Numbered from the stretch's first letter, positions 18,976-28,378 are shown. The stretch: DNA of 64,000 bases from Kitasatospora sp. NBC_00240 (GCF_026342405.1 NZ_JAPEMU010000001.1:2976001-3040000); one strand, 5' to 3'. The notes: a model not told the origin generated them from the letters alone. Program-made: numbers and translations.

Positions 18976-20973
18976 GTGGCCGGCCGTATCGAGGACTACG
19001 CACTCATCGGGGACATGCAGACCGCCGCCCTGGTCAGCAGGGACGGGGCGGTGGACTGGCTGTGTCTGCCCAGATTCGACTCCCCGGCGGTCTTCGCCGG
19101 GCTGCTGGGCACCGATGAACACGGGTTCTGGCGGATCGGCCCGGCCGAGGCCGTCACCGCCCCGGCCGCCGCGACCACCCCGGCGCCGCGCAACCCGTTC
19201 ACCGAAACGGGTGAACTCCGGATCCCGCCGCCGACCGCCGCGGCCCCCGCCCTGCCCGCCGACCGGCGGCGCTACCGCGGCGACTCGCTGATCCTGGAGC
19301 AGGAGTGGGACTCCCAGGGCGGCAAGGTCCGCGTGATCGACTTCATGCCGCCCCGGCCGCTGGCCGGCCGCGACTCGGTGCCGCAGATGATCCGGATCGT
19401 CGAGGGCCTGGAGGGCAAGGTCCGGATGCGCTCCGCCCTGCGGATGCGGTTCAGCTACGGCCGGGTCGTCCCCTGGGTGCACCGGGTCGAGCAGCCCGAC
19501 GGCGGCCACCGCACCGTCGCCGTCGCCGGCCCCGACTCGGTCTGGCTGGACGGCGAGGCCGAGACCTACGGACGCGACCTCACCACGTACGCCGACTTCA
19601 GCGTGAACGCCGGCGAGCGGATCACCTTCGCCCTCACCTGGCAGGCCTCCCACCTGGACGCGCCCAGCCCGCCGGACGCCGAGGAGATGCTCGCCGCCAC
19701 CGAGGACTTCTGGCGCGACTGGGCCGGCCAGTGCACCTACCAGGGCCCCTACCGCGAGGCCGTGGTCCGTTCGCTGATCACCCTCAAGGGCCTCACCTAC
19801 GCCCCCACCGGCGGCATCGTCGCCGCGCCCACCACCTCGCTGCCCGAGGACATCGGCGGCGAGCGCAACTGGGACTACCGCTACACCTGGCTGCGGGACG
19901 CCGCGATCACCCTCTCCTCGCTGCTGCGCACCGGCTACCGCGACGAGGCCCGGGCCTGGCGCGAGTGGCTGCTGCGGGCCGTCGCCGGCGACCCGGAGAA
20001 CCTGCAGATCATGTACGGGATCGCGGGCGAGCGCGAGCTCACCGAGTCCTCGCTGGACTGGCTGCCGGGCTACGAGGGCTCACTGCCGGTACGGGTCGGC
20101 AACGGCGCGGCCGGCCAGCTCCAGCTGGACGTCTACGGCGAGGTCGTCGAGGCCCTGCACCTGGCCCACATGACCGGCCTGACCCGCAACGACCACGCCC
20201 ACCACCTCCAGCTCAAGCTGATCGGCTACCTGGAGGAGCACTGGACCGAGCCCGACGAGGGGATCTGGGAGGTGCGCGGCCCCCGCCGGCACTTCACCCA
20301 CTCCAAGGTGATGGCCTGGGTCGCCGTCGACCGCACCATCAAGCTGCTGGAGCAGGCCCCGGCGGACGCCCCGGACGACGGCTCGCTGGAGCGCTGGCGC
20401 GAGCTGCGCGAGACCATCCACCGGGACGTCTGCGAGAAGGGCTACGACCCGGAGCGCAACACCTTCACCCAGTACTACGGCGGCCGGGAGCTGGACGCCT
20501 CGCTGCTGCTGATCCCCCAGGTCGGGTTCCTGCCGGCGGACGACAAGCGGGTGATCGGCACCATCGAGGCGATCCAGCGGGAGCTGTCCACCGAGGACGG
20601 CTTCGTGCTGCGCTACCCGACCCACGACGACGACGGCAACAACGTCGACGGGCTGTCCGGGCACGAAGGGGCCTTCCTGGCCTGCTCCTTCTGGCTGGCC
20701 GACGACCTGGCGATGATCGGGCGGGTCACCGAGGCGAGGGAGCTGTTCGACAAGCTGCTGTCGCTGCGCAACGACATCGGCCTGCTCGCCGAGGAGTGGG
20801 ACCCGCGGCTCAAGCGCCAGGTCGGCAACTTCCCGCAGGCTTTCAGCCACGTGCCGCTGATCGACACCGCGCTGCGGCTGACCGCCTGCGGCGGCGCGTA
20901 CCTGTCCGCCCAGCCGGCCGCTCCCGCGGACGGGCCGGCGGCCGCCGACCTCGGGGAGCAGGCCACCATCTGA
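18976..20973 (+). CDS. Glycoside hydrolase family 15 protein (glucoamylase/trehalase-like)
   Basis: A 665-residue cytoplasmic GH15 protein. The N-terminal domain begins RIEDYALIGDMQTAALVSRD (about 4-23), as in the actinobacterial trehalase/glucoamylase-like clade. The (alpha/alpha)6 barrel carries RNWDYRYTWLRDA near 298, YGGRELDASLLL near 502 and SGHEGAFLACSFWL near 565, all conserved active-site regions. It probably hydrolyses alpha-glucosides or trehalose; the substrate cannot be decided. The GTG at 18976 follows GGAGA at 5 nt and matches the family N-terminus. No signal peptide is visible. Residues 50-95 hold a small Pro/Ala-rich insert. Confidence 0.9.
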   Translation: MAGRIEDYALIGDMQTAALVSRDGAVDWLCLPRFDSPAVFAGLLGTDEHGFWRIGPAEAVTAPAAATTPAPRNPFTETGELRIPPPTAAAPALPADRRRYRGDSLILEQEWDSQGGKVRVIDFMPPRPLAGRDSVPQMIRIVEGLEGKVRMRSALRMRFSYGRVVPWVHRVEQPDGGHRTVAVAGPDSVWLDGEAETYGRDLTTYADFSVNAGERITFALTWQASHLDAPSPPDAEEMLAATEDFWRDWAGQCTYQGPYREAVVRSLITLKGLTYAPTGGIVAAPTTSLPEDIGGERNWDYRYTWLRDAAITLSSLLRTGYRDEARAWREWLLRAVAGDPENLQIMYGIAGERELTESSLDWLPGYEGSLPVRVGNGAAGQLQLDVYGEVVEALHLAHMTGLTRNDHAHHLQLKLIGYLEEHWTEPDEGIWEVRGPRRHFTHSKVMAWVAVDRTIKLLEQAPADAPDDGSLERWRELRETIHRDVCEKGYDPERNTFTQYYGGRELDASLLLIPQVGFLPADDKRVIGTIEAIQRELSTEDGFVLRYPTHDDDGNNVDGLSGHEGAFLACSFWLADDLAMIGRVTEARELFDKLLSLRNDIGLLAEEWDPRLKRQVGNFPQAFSHVPLIDTALRLTACGGAYLSAQPAAPADGPAAADLGEQATI

Positions 20974-20978
20974 GCCCG

Positions 20979-21027
20979 GCGGCTGAGACCCCGGCGCCCC
21001 CACGCGGGGCGCCGGGGTCTCAGCCGC
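20979..21027. terminator. Bidirectional terminator overlapping the GT4 stop
   Basis: A perfect 22-bp stem with a 5-nt loop (CACGC) between the convergent GH15 and GT4 genes. Its right arm includes the GT4 stop codon (21020-21022) and the last codons of that gene. Confidence 0.85.
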
Positions 21028-22186
21028 GCTGCACCAGTTCGTCGTACGTGCTGAGCACCTGGGCCACCGTGGCGGCCTCGTCCGGCCAGGTGCCGGCCTG
21101 CTGGCGGCCCGCCTCGGCCAGCAGCCCCCGCCGGTCCGGATCGGCCAGCAGGCCGCGCACGGCCGCGCCCAGCGCGGGGGCGTCCCCCGCCGGGACCAGC
21201 ACGGCGGCGTCGCCGACCAGCTCGGGGATCCCGCCGACGGCCGTGGAGACCACCGGGACACCGGCCCGCATCGCCTCCTGGACCACCAGCGAGCGGGCCT
21301 CCCAGCGGCTGCTGACCACCACCAGGTCGGCGGCCGCCAGCAGGTCGGGGACGTCCGTGCGGTAGCCGAGCAGCTCGACCGGCAGGCGTTCGGCGGCCAC
21401 CCGCTCCCGCAGCGCCGGGCCCTGCGCTCCCTCGCCCGCGATCACCACCAGCGGCCGGGGGTCCAGGCCGGACAGCTCCCGGGCGGCGTCCAGCAGCTGC
21501 CCGAAGGCCTTCTGCGGGACGAGGCGCCCGATCGCCAGCACCAGCGGACGGTCCGGCCCGCCGCCCAGCACGGCGGCCCGCGCGGCGGCCCGGTCCAGGG
21601 CGCCCGGCGGCATCGGCGGGGCCGCGACCGGCCCCAGCCGGGCATCGGTGGCACCCAGCTCGCGGGCCCGCGCGACCAGGTCCGAGGAGGCGCCGAGCAC
21701 CAGGTCGGCCGCCCGCGCCACCCGGCGCTCCATCAGCCGCTGGAGCCGGCGCTCCATGCCGGTGGCCAGCATCGCCTGGTGCGAGGTGACCACCAGCGGG
21801 GTCTCCGGGCGCAGGCCGGGGAACCGGCCCGCCGTCCGCAGCGCCAGGTCCGAGAGCAGCCCGGCCCGCAGGCCGTGGGCGTGCACCACGTCGGCGCCGG
21901 TGAAGGCGCGGCGCAGCTCGCCGATCGCGGCGGCGTCGCTGCGGGCGCCGGCCGTGGGCGTGATGTCGACCAGGTGGAACCTGGCGCCGGTGCGGGAGAA
22001 GCCGAACAGCGCGTCCGCCCCGGCGGGCGCGCAGACGGTCACGGTCACTCCGTGCGCGACCAGGCCCTGTGCCAGGGAGCGCACGTGCGCGCCGATGCCG
22101 CCGGTACCGGCGGACAGGACGAGTACCACGTGCAGCTGCCCCGGTTCGGGGGCGGCCGCCGAGGTCCGGGCAGCGGATGGGTCCAC
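21020..22186 (-). CDS. Glycosyltransferase family 4 protein
   Basis: A 388-residue GT-B fold retaining glycosyltransferase. The N-terminal Rossmann domain shows HVVLVLSAGTGGIGAHV (about 19-35) and DVVHAHGLRAG. The C-terminal nucleotide-sugar domain shows LAIGRLVPQKAFGQLL and the EX7E motif in WEARSLVVQEA, followed by GVPVVSTAVGGIPELV. It probably transfers a sugar from a nucleotide-activated donor to a lipid or polysaccharide acceptor; neither is identifiable. It starts with GTG at 22186. Adjacent genes are unrelated (GH15, recN). Confidence 0.88.
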   Translation of the reverse strand: MDPSAARTSAAAPEPGQLHVVLVLSAGTGGIGAHVRSLAQGLVAHGVTVTVCAPAGADALFGFSRTGARFHLVDITPTAGARSDAAAIGELRRAFTGADVVHAHGLRAGLLSDLALRTAGRFPGLRPETPLVVTSHQAMLATGMERRLQRLMERRVARAADLVLGASSDLVARARELGATDARLGPVAAPPMPPGALDRAAARAAVLGGGPDRPLVLAIGRLVPQKAFGQLLDAARELSGLDPRPLVVIAGEGAQGPALRERVAAERLPVELLGYRTDVPDLLAAADLVVVSSRWEARSLVVQEAMRAGVPVVSTAVGGIPELVGDAAVLVPAGDAPALGAAVRGLLADPDRRGLLAEAGRQQAGTWPDEAATVAQVLSTYDELVQRG

Positions 22187-22397
22187 GTCGTCTCGCTCCG
22201 ACTCGATCAGGTACTGATCGCCGCTTCCGGGTCCCGCTCCTCCCGGTGTTGTGGCCGGGGAGGCGCCCCCTGGCCCGTGGTGGTGGGCAGGGAGCCGGTG
22301 GGGCCCGCGAGCGGCGCTCGGGACTGGAAGGCCAGTGTCCAGGCGCCACGATGCCAGGTCGGCGGCCCTCTTGGACAGTCGGCACCACGATGGGGCG

Positions 22398-22434
22398 CGT
22401 CGTGGCCGCCGCCGGGGCGGCGGCGGCCACGACG
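22398..22434 (-). terminator. Terminator after recN
   Basis: A perfect 16-bp G/C stem with a 5-nt loop, 13 nt past the recN stop. Confidence 0.8.
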
Positions 22435-22446
22435 GCCGCGGGCGGG

Positions 22447-24192
22447 TCAGCGGCCGCGCGGGGCGCGGGCGGCGGCCAGCAGTTCCTCGGCGTGGGCGCG
22501 GCCCAGCTCGGAGTCCTCCAGGCCGGCCAGCATCCGGGACAGCTCCCGGACCCGCTCCTCGTCGCTGAGCACCTTGACGCCGCTGCGGGTCACGGTGCCG
22601 TCGTTGGTCTTCTCCACCACCAGGTGCCGGTCGGCGAAGGCCGCGACCTGCGGCAGGTGGGTGACCACCACGACCTGCGCGCTCTGTGCCAGCTTCGCCA
22701 GCCGGCGGCCGATCTCCACCGCCGCCTTGCCGCCGACACCCGCGTCGACCTCGTCGAAGAGGTACGTCGGGACCGGGTCCGCCCCGGCGAACACCACCTC
22801 GACGGCGAGCATCACCCGGGACAGCTCACCCCCGGAGGCGCCCTTGGCGATCGGGCGCGGCAAGGCGCCCGGGTGCGGGGCGAGCAGCACCTCGACCTCG
22901 TCCACGCCGTGCGAGCCGTAGGCGACCGTGCGGCCGTCGACCTCCAGCCCGGCCGGGTCGTCCGTCCGGCTGATCCGGAACGTCACCCGGGCGTGCGGCA
23001 TGGCCAGCTCGGCGAGTTCGGCGGAGACGGCCTCGGCGAAGCGGCCGGCGGCCGCCTCGCGGGCGGCCGACACCTCGGCGGCGAGCCGGGCCAGCTCGGC
23101 GCGCAGCTCGCCCTCGCGGGCGGCGAGCTCGTCGATCCGCTCGTCGTCGCCGTCCAGCTCGGCGAGCCGGGCGGCGCCGGTCTCGGCCCAGGCCAGCACC
23201 TCGGTCAGGCTGTTCTCCGGGCCGCCGTACTTGCGCAGCAGGTGGGCCAGCACCGAGCGGCGCTCCTCGACCGCGGCCAGCCGGACCGGGTCGGCGTCCA
23301 GGTCGTCCGCGTAGCCGGCCAGGTCGCCGGCGACGTCGGCCAGCAGGTAGCCGACCTCGTTGAGCCGGTCCGCCAGCGGGGCGAGCCGCTCGTCGTGCGC
23401 GCGGACGCCGTCCAGCGCCCGGCGGGCCTGGGCGAGCAGGGTGCCCGCGTCCAGCGAGTCGGGCTCGGCCGGGTCGCCCGCGAGGGCGGCGTGGGCCAGC
23501 GTGGCGGCCGAGGACAGCGCGTCCGCGTGGCCCAGCCGCTCGGCCTCGGCGGCCAGCTCGGTGTCCTCGCCGGCCACCGGCTCGGCGGCGGCGACCTCGT
23601 CCAGGCCGAAGCGCAGCAGGTCGGCCTCCTGGGCGCGCTCGCGGGCCCGGGTGGTCAGCTCCTCCAGGGTCGCGGAGACCTCCCGCAGGCCGCGGTAGAC
23701 CTCCCGGTAGCGCTCCAGCGGCCCGGTCAGGCTCTCGCCCGCGTAGCGGTCCAGCGCGCCGCGCTGGCGGGAGGGGCGCAGCAGCCGCTGCTGGTCGGTC
23801 TGGCCGTGCACGGCGATCAGGTCCTCGCCGATCTCGGCGAGGAGTCCGACCGGCACCGCCCGGCCGCCGACGAACGCCCGGGAGCGGCCCTCGGCCGAGA
23901 CGGTACGGCTGATCAGCAGCGCGCCGTCGTCGAGCTCGGCGCCCGCCTCCAGCGCGCGGGCGGCCGCCGGGGAGCCGGCGGGCAGCTCGATCCTGCCCTC
24001 GACCACGGCCCGGCCCGCGCCGCCGCGTACCAGGCCCGGGTCGGCCCGGCCGCCGAGCAGCAGGCCGAGGCTGGTCACCACCATGGTCTTGCCGGCGCCG
24101 GTCTCGCCGGTCACGGCGGTGAACCCCGGTGCCAGCTCGACCACGGCGTCGTCGATGACACCAAGATCTCGTATCCGCATCTCGTCCAACAC
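22447..24192 (-). CDS. recN: DNA repair protein RecN
   Basis: An SMC-like ATPase of double-strand break repair, about 581 residues with this start. Walker A GETGAGKT is near residue 32. Two long charged helical arms (about 155-360) form the coiled coil. The ABC signature GASGGELSRVMLA and Walker B YLFDEVDAGVGG are near 435-480. RecN holds broken ends and stimulates RecA pairing. The GTG at 24192 has AAGG upstream; a GTG at 24216 is also in frame. It is the start of its own transcript. Confidence 0.93.
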   Translation of the reverse strand: MLDEMRIRDLGVIDDAVVELAPGFTAVTGETGAGKTMVVTSLGLLLGGRADPGLVRGGAGRAVVEGRIELPAGSPAAARALEAGAELDDGALLISRTVSAEGRSRAFVGGRAVPVGLLAEIGEDLIAVHGQTDQQRLLRPSRQRGALDRYAGESLTGPLERYREVYRGLREVSATLEELTTRARERAQEADLLRFGLDEVAAAEPVAGEDTELAAEAERLGHADALSSAATLAHAALAGDPAEPDSLDAGTLLAQARRALDGVRAHDERLAPLADRLNEVGYLLADVAGDLAGYADDLDADPVRLAAVEERRSVLAHLLRKYGGPENSLTEVLAWAETGAARLAELDGDDERIDELAAREGELRAELARLAAEVSAAREAAAGRFAEAVSAELAELAMPHARVTFRISRTDDPAGLEVDGRTVAYGSHGVDEVEVLLAPHPGALPRPIAKGASGGELSRVMLAVEVVFAGADPVPTYLFDEVDAGVGGKAAVEIGRRLAKLAQSAQVVVVTHLPQVAAFADRHLVVEKTNDGTVTRSGVKVLSDEERVRELSRMLAGLEDSELGRAHAEELLAAARAPRGR

Positions 24193-24258
24193 GGAGACGA
24201 CCTTACGAGGTTCCACCCCCGCCGCGCGACGAGCGACGGCTGCGCGGCTCCAAGTTCA

Positions 24259-24981
24259 TCAGTTCCGGGGCTCCGCGGTGACCTCGGCGGCGGTCGGCGC
24301 GGAGGTCACCGCGCCGGCGGACGAGGGCGGTCCGGCGGGCGGTCCGGCGGGCGGTTCGGGCACGGCGCAGCGGCGCAGGAAGAACTGCGCGAGCGGGCCG
24401 ATGGCCAGCGCGTACGCGACGGTGCCGATCCCGGCGGTGCCGCCGAGCAGGACGCCGACCAGCAGCACGGTCAGCTCGATGCCGGTCCGGATCAGCCGCA
24501 GGGAGCGGCCGGTGCGCCGGTGCAGGCCGGTCATCAGCCCGTCGCGCGGGCCGGGGCCGAGCCGGGCGCCGATGTAGAGGCCGGTGGCCAGGCCGTTGAG
24601 GACGATGCCGAGGGCGAGCAGCGCGATCCGGGCGGTCAGCGGGCCGGGCGTGCCGACCGTCCGAAGGGTGAGGTCCATGGCCAGACCGAGCAGCAGCACG
24701 TTGCCGACGGTGCCGACACCGGGCCGCTGGCGCAGCGGGATCCAGAGCAGCAGGACGGCCGCGCCGGTGATGGTCACCCAGGCACCCATCGAGAGGCCCA
24801 GGTGGCGCTGCAGGCCCTGGTGCAGGACGTCCCACGGGTTGACGCCGAGGGCGGCGCGCATCATCAGGCCCATGCTGGAGCCGTAGAGCAGCAGGCCGGC
24901 CAGCAGTTGCGGGAGGCGGCGGCCGAGGGCGCGGCCGGCCAGGGTCACGGGGGCTCGTTCGGGGGCGGCGACGACGGCCAT
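24259..24981 (-). CDS. YczE/YitT-like membrane protein
   Basis: A 240-residue integral membrane protein with five to six hydrophobic segments, beginning near residue 20 (LPQLLAGLLLYGSSMGLMM) and including GVNPWDVLHQGL and LGPGPRDGLMTGL. These are typical of the YczE family (YitT-like), whose function is not established. The ATG at 24981 follows AAGGAGA at 7 nt. It is divergent from a MocR-type regulator, the classic yczE-yczR arrangement, which suggests regulation by that protein. The C-terminal 35 residues are Pro/Ala-rich. Confidence 0.85.
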   Translation of the reverse strand: MAVVAAPERAPVTLAGRALGRRLPQLLAGLLLYGSSMGLMMRAALGVNPWDVLHQGLQRHLGLSMGAWVTITGAAVLLLWIPLRQRPGVGTVGNVLLLGLAMDLTLRTVGTPGPLTARIALLALGIVLNGLATGLYIGARLGPGPRDGLMTGLHRRTGRSLRLIRTGIELTVLLVGVLLGGTAGIGTVAYALAIGPLAQFFLRRCAVPEPPAGPPAGPPSSAGAVTSAPTAAEVTAEPRN

Positions 24982-25094
24982 CGGGGTGTCTCCTTGCGGT
25001 GCTGCGAGGGCTGAGGGGGCTGCGGCGGGCTGCGGGGGGCCGGACCGGTTCAGCCGGCCCCCTGGCGGGCTTGATGGCCGCAGTGCCATGATGA

Positions 25095-25107
25095 CCAGGC
25101 CACCTGG
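25095..25107. promoter_or_regulatory. Palindrome in the yczE/mocR intergenic region
   Basis: CCAGG-CCA-CCTGG, a 13-bp inverted repeat between the divergent starts (24981 and 25149). It is a candidate binding site for the MocR-type regulator. Flanks are also partly symmetric (GACC / GGTC). Confidence 0.4.
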
Positions 25108-25148
25108 GTCCCTCCCAGGGCCAATCACGAGCAAGTGGACTGATCGCC

Positions 25149-26657
25149 GTGGCCGAATGGCACAGCACCGTCACCCCTGCCGCCCTCGCCCGACTGCTGG
25201 GGACCGCCCGGCTGCCCGAGCCCGCCGGGCACCGCCCGGCCTACCGCACGCTGGCCGACCAGGTCCGCACGCTGGTCTCGGCCGGCCGGCTGCCGGTCGG
25301 GGCGCGGCTGCCCGCCGAGCGGGAGCTGGCCCTGGCGCTGGCGGTGAGCCGCACCACCGTCGCCACCGCCTACGAGGCCCTGCGCGGCGAGGGCTACCTG
25401 CACAGTCGGCGCGGCGCCGGCAGCTGGACGGCGCTGCCCGAGGGCGCCCCGCCGCCCAGCGACGCCATGCACCCCGTCCCGCCGGACGAGCAGGGCCGGG
25501 TGCTGGACCTCGGCGTCGCCGCGCTGCCCGCCCCGCAGCCCTACCTCGGCGAGGCCGCCGCCCGGGCCCTGGAGCAGCTGCCCGCCTACGCGGCCGGGCA
25601 CGGCTGCTACCCCACCGGCCTGCCGGTCCTGCAGGAGGCCGTGGCCCGCCGGTTCACCGCCCGCGGCCTGCCGACCACCCCCGACCAGATCCTGATCACC
25701 ACCGGCGCGATGAGCGCCCTGCACCTGCTGCAGCGGACCCTGCTCGGGCGCGGCGACCGGGTCGCGGTCGAGTCGCCGAGCTACGCGCACACCCTGCAGG
25801 CGCTGCGGCTGAGCGGCTCCCGCCTGGTGCCCGTGCCGCACGCCTGGCCCGGCGGGCCGGACCGGCTGCCGCTCTGGGACCTCCCCGAGTGGCGCCGGGT
25901 GCTGCGCGGCGCGGCGCCGAAGGCCGCGTACGTCATCCCCGACTTCCACAACCCGACCGGCGCGCTGATCGACGAGGAGCAGCGCCGCGAGCTGCTGGCG
26001 GCGGCCCGGGCCGCCGGGACGGTGGTGCTGGCCGACGAGACCACCGCGGAACTGGGCTGGGGGATCGAGGACGAGAGCCTGCTGCCGCGGCCGACGGCGG
26101 CGCTGGACCGCGCCGCCCAGGTGGTCACCGTCGGCTCGGCGAGCAAACTGCTCTGGGGCGGCCTGCGGATCGGCTGGGTCCGGGCGGCGCCCGCGCTGGT
26201 GCGCCAGCTCGCCACCGACCGGGTCTACACCGACCTGGGCACGCCCGTCCTGGACCAGCTGATCGCCGCCGTGATGCTCGGCGAGCAGCTGGCGGACGTC
26301 CGCGCGCACCAGCTGCGGCAGCTGCGCGCCACCGCCGCGGCCCTGACCGCCGGGCTGCGCGAGCGGCTGCCGCACTGGCGGTTCGCCGAGCCGCCCGGCG
26401 GCCTCAGCCTCTGGCTGGCCACCGACGGGGTCTCCGGCGCCGCGCTCGCCCGGGCCGGGGAGCGCAGCAGTGTGCGGATCGCGGCCGGCACCCGGTTCGG
26501 CGCCGACGGTGCCTTCGAGAACTTCCTCCGGATCCCGCTCACGGTGCCCGCCGCGGCCGTCCCGGACGCCGTGCAGCGGCTGGCCGCCGTGGCCGCGCTG
26601 GCGGAGTCCGGCGACCGCTGGTCGGCCGCCGACGGGCGCCAGCCGCTGGCGGTCTGA
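25149..26657 (+). CDS. MocR/PdxR-family regulator (GntR HTH fused to aminotransferase-like domain)
   Basis: A 502-residue regulator. A GntR winged helix (about 30-95, RLPAERELALALAVSRTTVA) is followed by a type I aminotransferase-like fold (about 115-495). The PLP-binding Lys is K333 in VGSASKLLWGG, with DFHNPTG near 265 and DETTAELGW near 298. MocR proteins sense PLP-linked metabolites and usually regulate the neighbouring divergent gene. Here that gene is the YczE-like membrane protein, so this is probably a YczR-type regulator rather than PdxR. The GTG start lacks a strong ribosome-binding site. Confidence 0.9.
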   Translation: MAEWHSTVTPAALARLLGTARLPEPAGHRPAYRTLADQVRTLVSAGRLPVGARLPAERELALALAVSRTTVATAYEALRGEGYLHSRRGAGSWTALPEGAPPPSDAMHPVPPDEQGRVLDLGVAALPAPQPYLGEAAARALEQLPAYAAGHGCYPTGLPVLQEAVARRFTARGLPTTPDQILITTGAMSALHLLQRTLLGRGDRVAVESPSYAHTLQALRLSGSRLVPVPHAWPGGPDRLPLWDLPEWRRVLRGAAPKAAYVIPDFHNPTGALIDEEQRRELLAAARAAGTVVLADETTAELGWGIEDESLLPRPTAALDRAAQVVTVGSASKLLWGGLRIGWVRAAPALVRQLATDRVYTDLGTPVLDQLIAAVMLGEQLADVRAHQLRQLRATAAALTAGLRERLPHWRFAEPPGGLSLWLATDGVSGAALARAGERSSVRIAAGTRFGADGAFENFLRIPLTVPAAAVPDAVQRLAAVAALAESGDRWSAADGRQPLAV

Positions 26658-26696
26658 GGAGCCCGCCGGCGCGCGCGAGAGGGGCCCGGCGGGGCC

Positions 26697-27239
26697 TCAG
26701 ACCCGTTCGAGCGGCAGCTGCGGACCGTCCGGGAGCTCGACCCGGACGGTGTCCCCGGGGCGGACCTCGCCGCCCGCCAGCACGACCCCCATGATCCCGG
26801 CCCGGCGCACCACGTTGCCCGCCTCGTCCCGGCCGACCACCTGCTTCAGCAGGCCCTCCTGGAAGGCCTCGATCTGCAGGCAGGGGTTGCGCAGCCCGGT
26901 CACCTCGACCACCGCGTCCTCGCCCAGGTGCAGCCTGGCGCCCCTCGGCAGGCCCAGCAGGTCGAGCCCGCGGGTGGTGATGTTCTCGCCCAGCTCGCCG
27001 GCCGCCACCCGGTGGCCCGCCAGCCGCAGCTCCTCGTGCAACTCGGCGTGGATCAGGTGCACCTGACGGAGGTTCGGCTGCGTCGGGTCCTGCGCGACCC
27101 GCGAGCGGTGCTGGACGGTCACCCCGAGGTGCGCGTCCCCCTCCACCCCGAGCCCGGCGACCAGCCGGACGCTCGGCCGGTTCGGCTTGCCGAAGTCGTG
27201 CCCCGCGCCCCGGCTGACCGCCGCTATCGTGCCGTTCAT
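26697..27239 (-). CDS. MOSC domain protein
   Basis: A 180-residue stand-alone MOSC protein. MOSC domains carry sulfur on a conserved Cys or bind molybdenum cofactor, and many act in molybdoenzyme chemistry or detoxification. Visible motifs: GVEGDAH near 30, GELGENITTRGLDL near 82, and a likely catalytic Cys in LRNPCLQIEAF near 117. The ATG at 27239 has AGGGGAG 6 nt upstream. The gene lies downstream of the nadK terminator and is convergent with the MocR-type gene. Confidence 0.9.
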   Translation of the reverse strand: MNGTIAAVSRGAGHDFGKPNRPSVRLVAGLGVEGDAHLGVTVQHRSRVAQDPTQPNLRQVHLIHAELHEELRLAGHRVAAGELGENITTRGLDLLGLPRGARLHLGEDAVVEVTGLRNPCLQIEAFQEGLLKQVVGRDEAGNVVRRAGIMGVVLAGGEVRPGDTVRVELPDGPQLPLERV

Positions 27240-27277
27240 CGCCACTCCCCTTCTCCGCGCCCGTCCGGGGCGCCCCG

Positions 27278-27307
27278 GGCCGGGGGCCCGTACGCAGGCC
27301 CCCGGCC
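27278..27307 (-). terminator. Terminator after nadK
   Basis: An 11-bp stem (GGCCGGGGGCC / GGCCCCCGGCC) with an 8-nt loop, 64 nt past the nadK stop and before the MOSC start. Confidence 0.7.
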
Positions 27308-27370
27308 GTGCTTTGCGTCCTTGCCTGCGCCCGTACCCGAGCCGGCCCGGCGAGCCCTTCCCGGCCTCGC

Positions 27371-28273
27371 TCAGCAGGCCCCGCCGCGCCCCCGCCACCC
27401 GGTCACCGGGAGGGCGAACTTGGCCACTAGCCGGTCGGTGAACGGCGCCCGGTGCAGCCGCGCCAGGCGGACCGGCGTCTGGCCCCGGCGGACCTCCACC
27501 CGCGCGCCGGCGGGCAGTTCGACCGACCGGCGGCCGTCGCACCAGAGCACCCCGTGCGGGGTCTTCGGCTGCACCTCGACCGCCAGGACCGAATGCGGCG
27601 AGGTCACCAGCGGCCGGGCGAACAGCGCGTGCGCGCTGATCGGCACCATCAGCAGCGCCTCGACCTCCGGCCACACCACCGGGCCGCCGCCCGAGAACGC
27701 GTAGGCGGTCGAGCCGGTCGGCGTCGCGCAGACCACCCCGTCGCACCCGAAGTTGGAGACCGGGCGGCCGTCCACCTCGGTCACCACCTCCAGCATCCGC
27801 TCCCGGGAGGCCTTCTCGATGGACGCCTCGTTCAGCGCCCAGTCCTGGTGGATCACGTCGCCGTTGGTGCGCACCAGCACGTCGAGGGTCATCCGCTCCT
27901 CGACCTCGTAGTCGGCGTCGACCACCCGCTCCACGACCACCGCGAGATCGTCCCGCTCGGCCTCCGCGAGGAAGCCGACCCGGCCGAGATTGATGCCGAG
28001 CATCGGCAGCCCGTGCTCGCGGGCCAGCTCGGCGCCGCGCAGCAGCGTGCCGTCGCCGCCGGCCACCAGGATCAGCTCGCAGCCGTCCGCCGCGCCCTCG
28101 CCCCCGGCGACCCGCTCGACGCCGTCCGGGAGGTCCAGGTCGACCGCCTCGGCGGCCAGCAGCCGGATCCGGATCCCCGCCTTCAGCAGGCCGTGCACCA
28201 GTCCTTCGACACTGCGCAGCGCGGTCTCGCGACCGGTGTGCGCGATCAGGAAGACCGTACGTTCCTCAGTCAT
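27371..28273 (-). CDS. nadK: NAD kinase
   Basis: A 300-residue NAD kinase, making NADP from NAD and ATP or polyphosphate. The GGDGT motif (VAGGDGTLLRGAEL, near 72) and the NAD-binding stretch FGCDGVVCATPTGSTAYAFS (near 172-191) are intact. The ATG at 28273 follows GGGAGAGGGC upstream. It lies 105 nt downstream of tlyA in the conserved tlyA-nadK(-recN) order of actinobacteria, here with recN displaced by the yczE/mocR/MOSC group. Confidence 0.95.
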   Translation of the reverse strand: MTEERTVFLIAHTGRETALRSVEGLVHGLLKAGIRIRLLAAEAVDLDLPDGVERVAGGEGAADGCELILVAGGDGTLLRGAELAREHGLPMLGINLGRVGFLAEAERDDLAVVVERVVDADYEVEERMTLDVLVRTNGDVIHQDWALNEASIEKASRERMLEVVTEVDGRPVSNFGCDGVVCATPTGSTAYAFSGGGPVVWPEVEALLMVPISAHALFARPLVTSPHSVLAVEVQPKTPHGVLWCDGRRSVELPAGARVEVRRGQTPVRLARLHRAPFTDRLVAKFALPVTGWRGRGGAC

Positions 28274-28336
28274 GCTGCCCTCTCCCTACGCCTGCCGGGT
28301 CGCCTGTCGGGGGCTCGGGTCGCCCTCGGCCCGGTG

Positions 28337-28361
28337 CGGCCGCCACTCGGCATGGCGGCCG
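28337..28361 (-). terminator. Hairpin between tlyA and nadK
   Basis: A 9-bp stem (CGGCCGCCA / TGGCGGCCG) with a 7-nt loop between the two genes. It may terminate part of the tlyA transcript or protect an mRNA end. Confidence 0.5.
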
Positions 28362-28378
28362 GACGTCCGCAGAGCACC

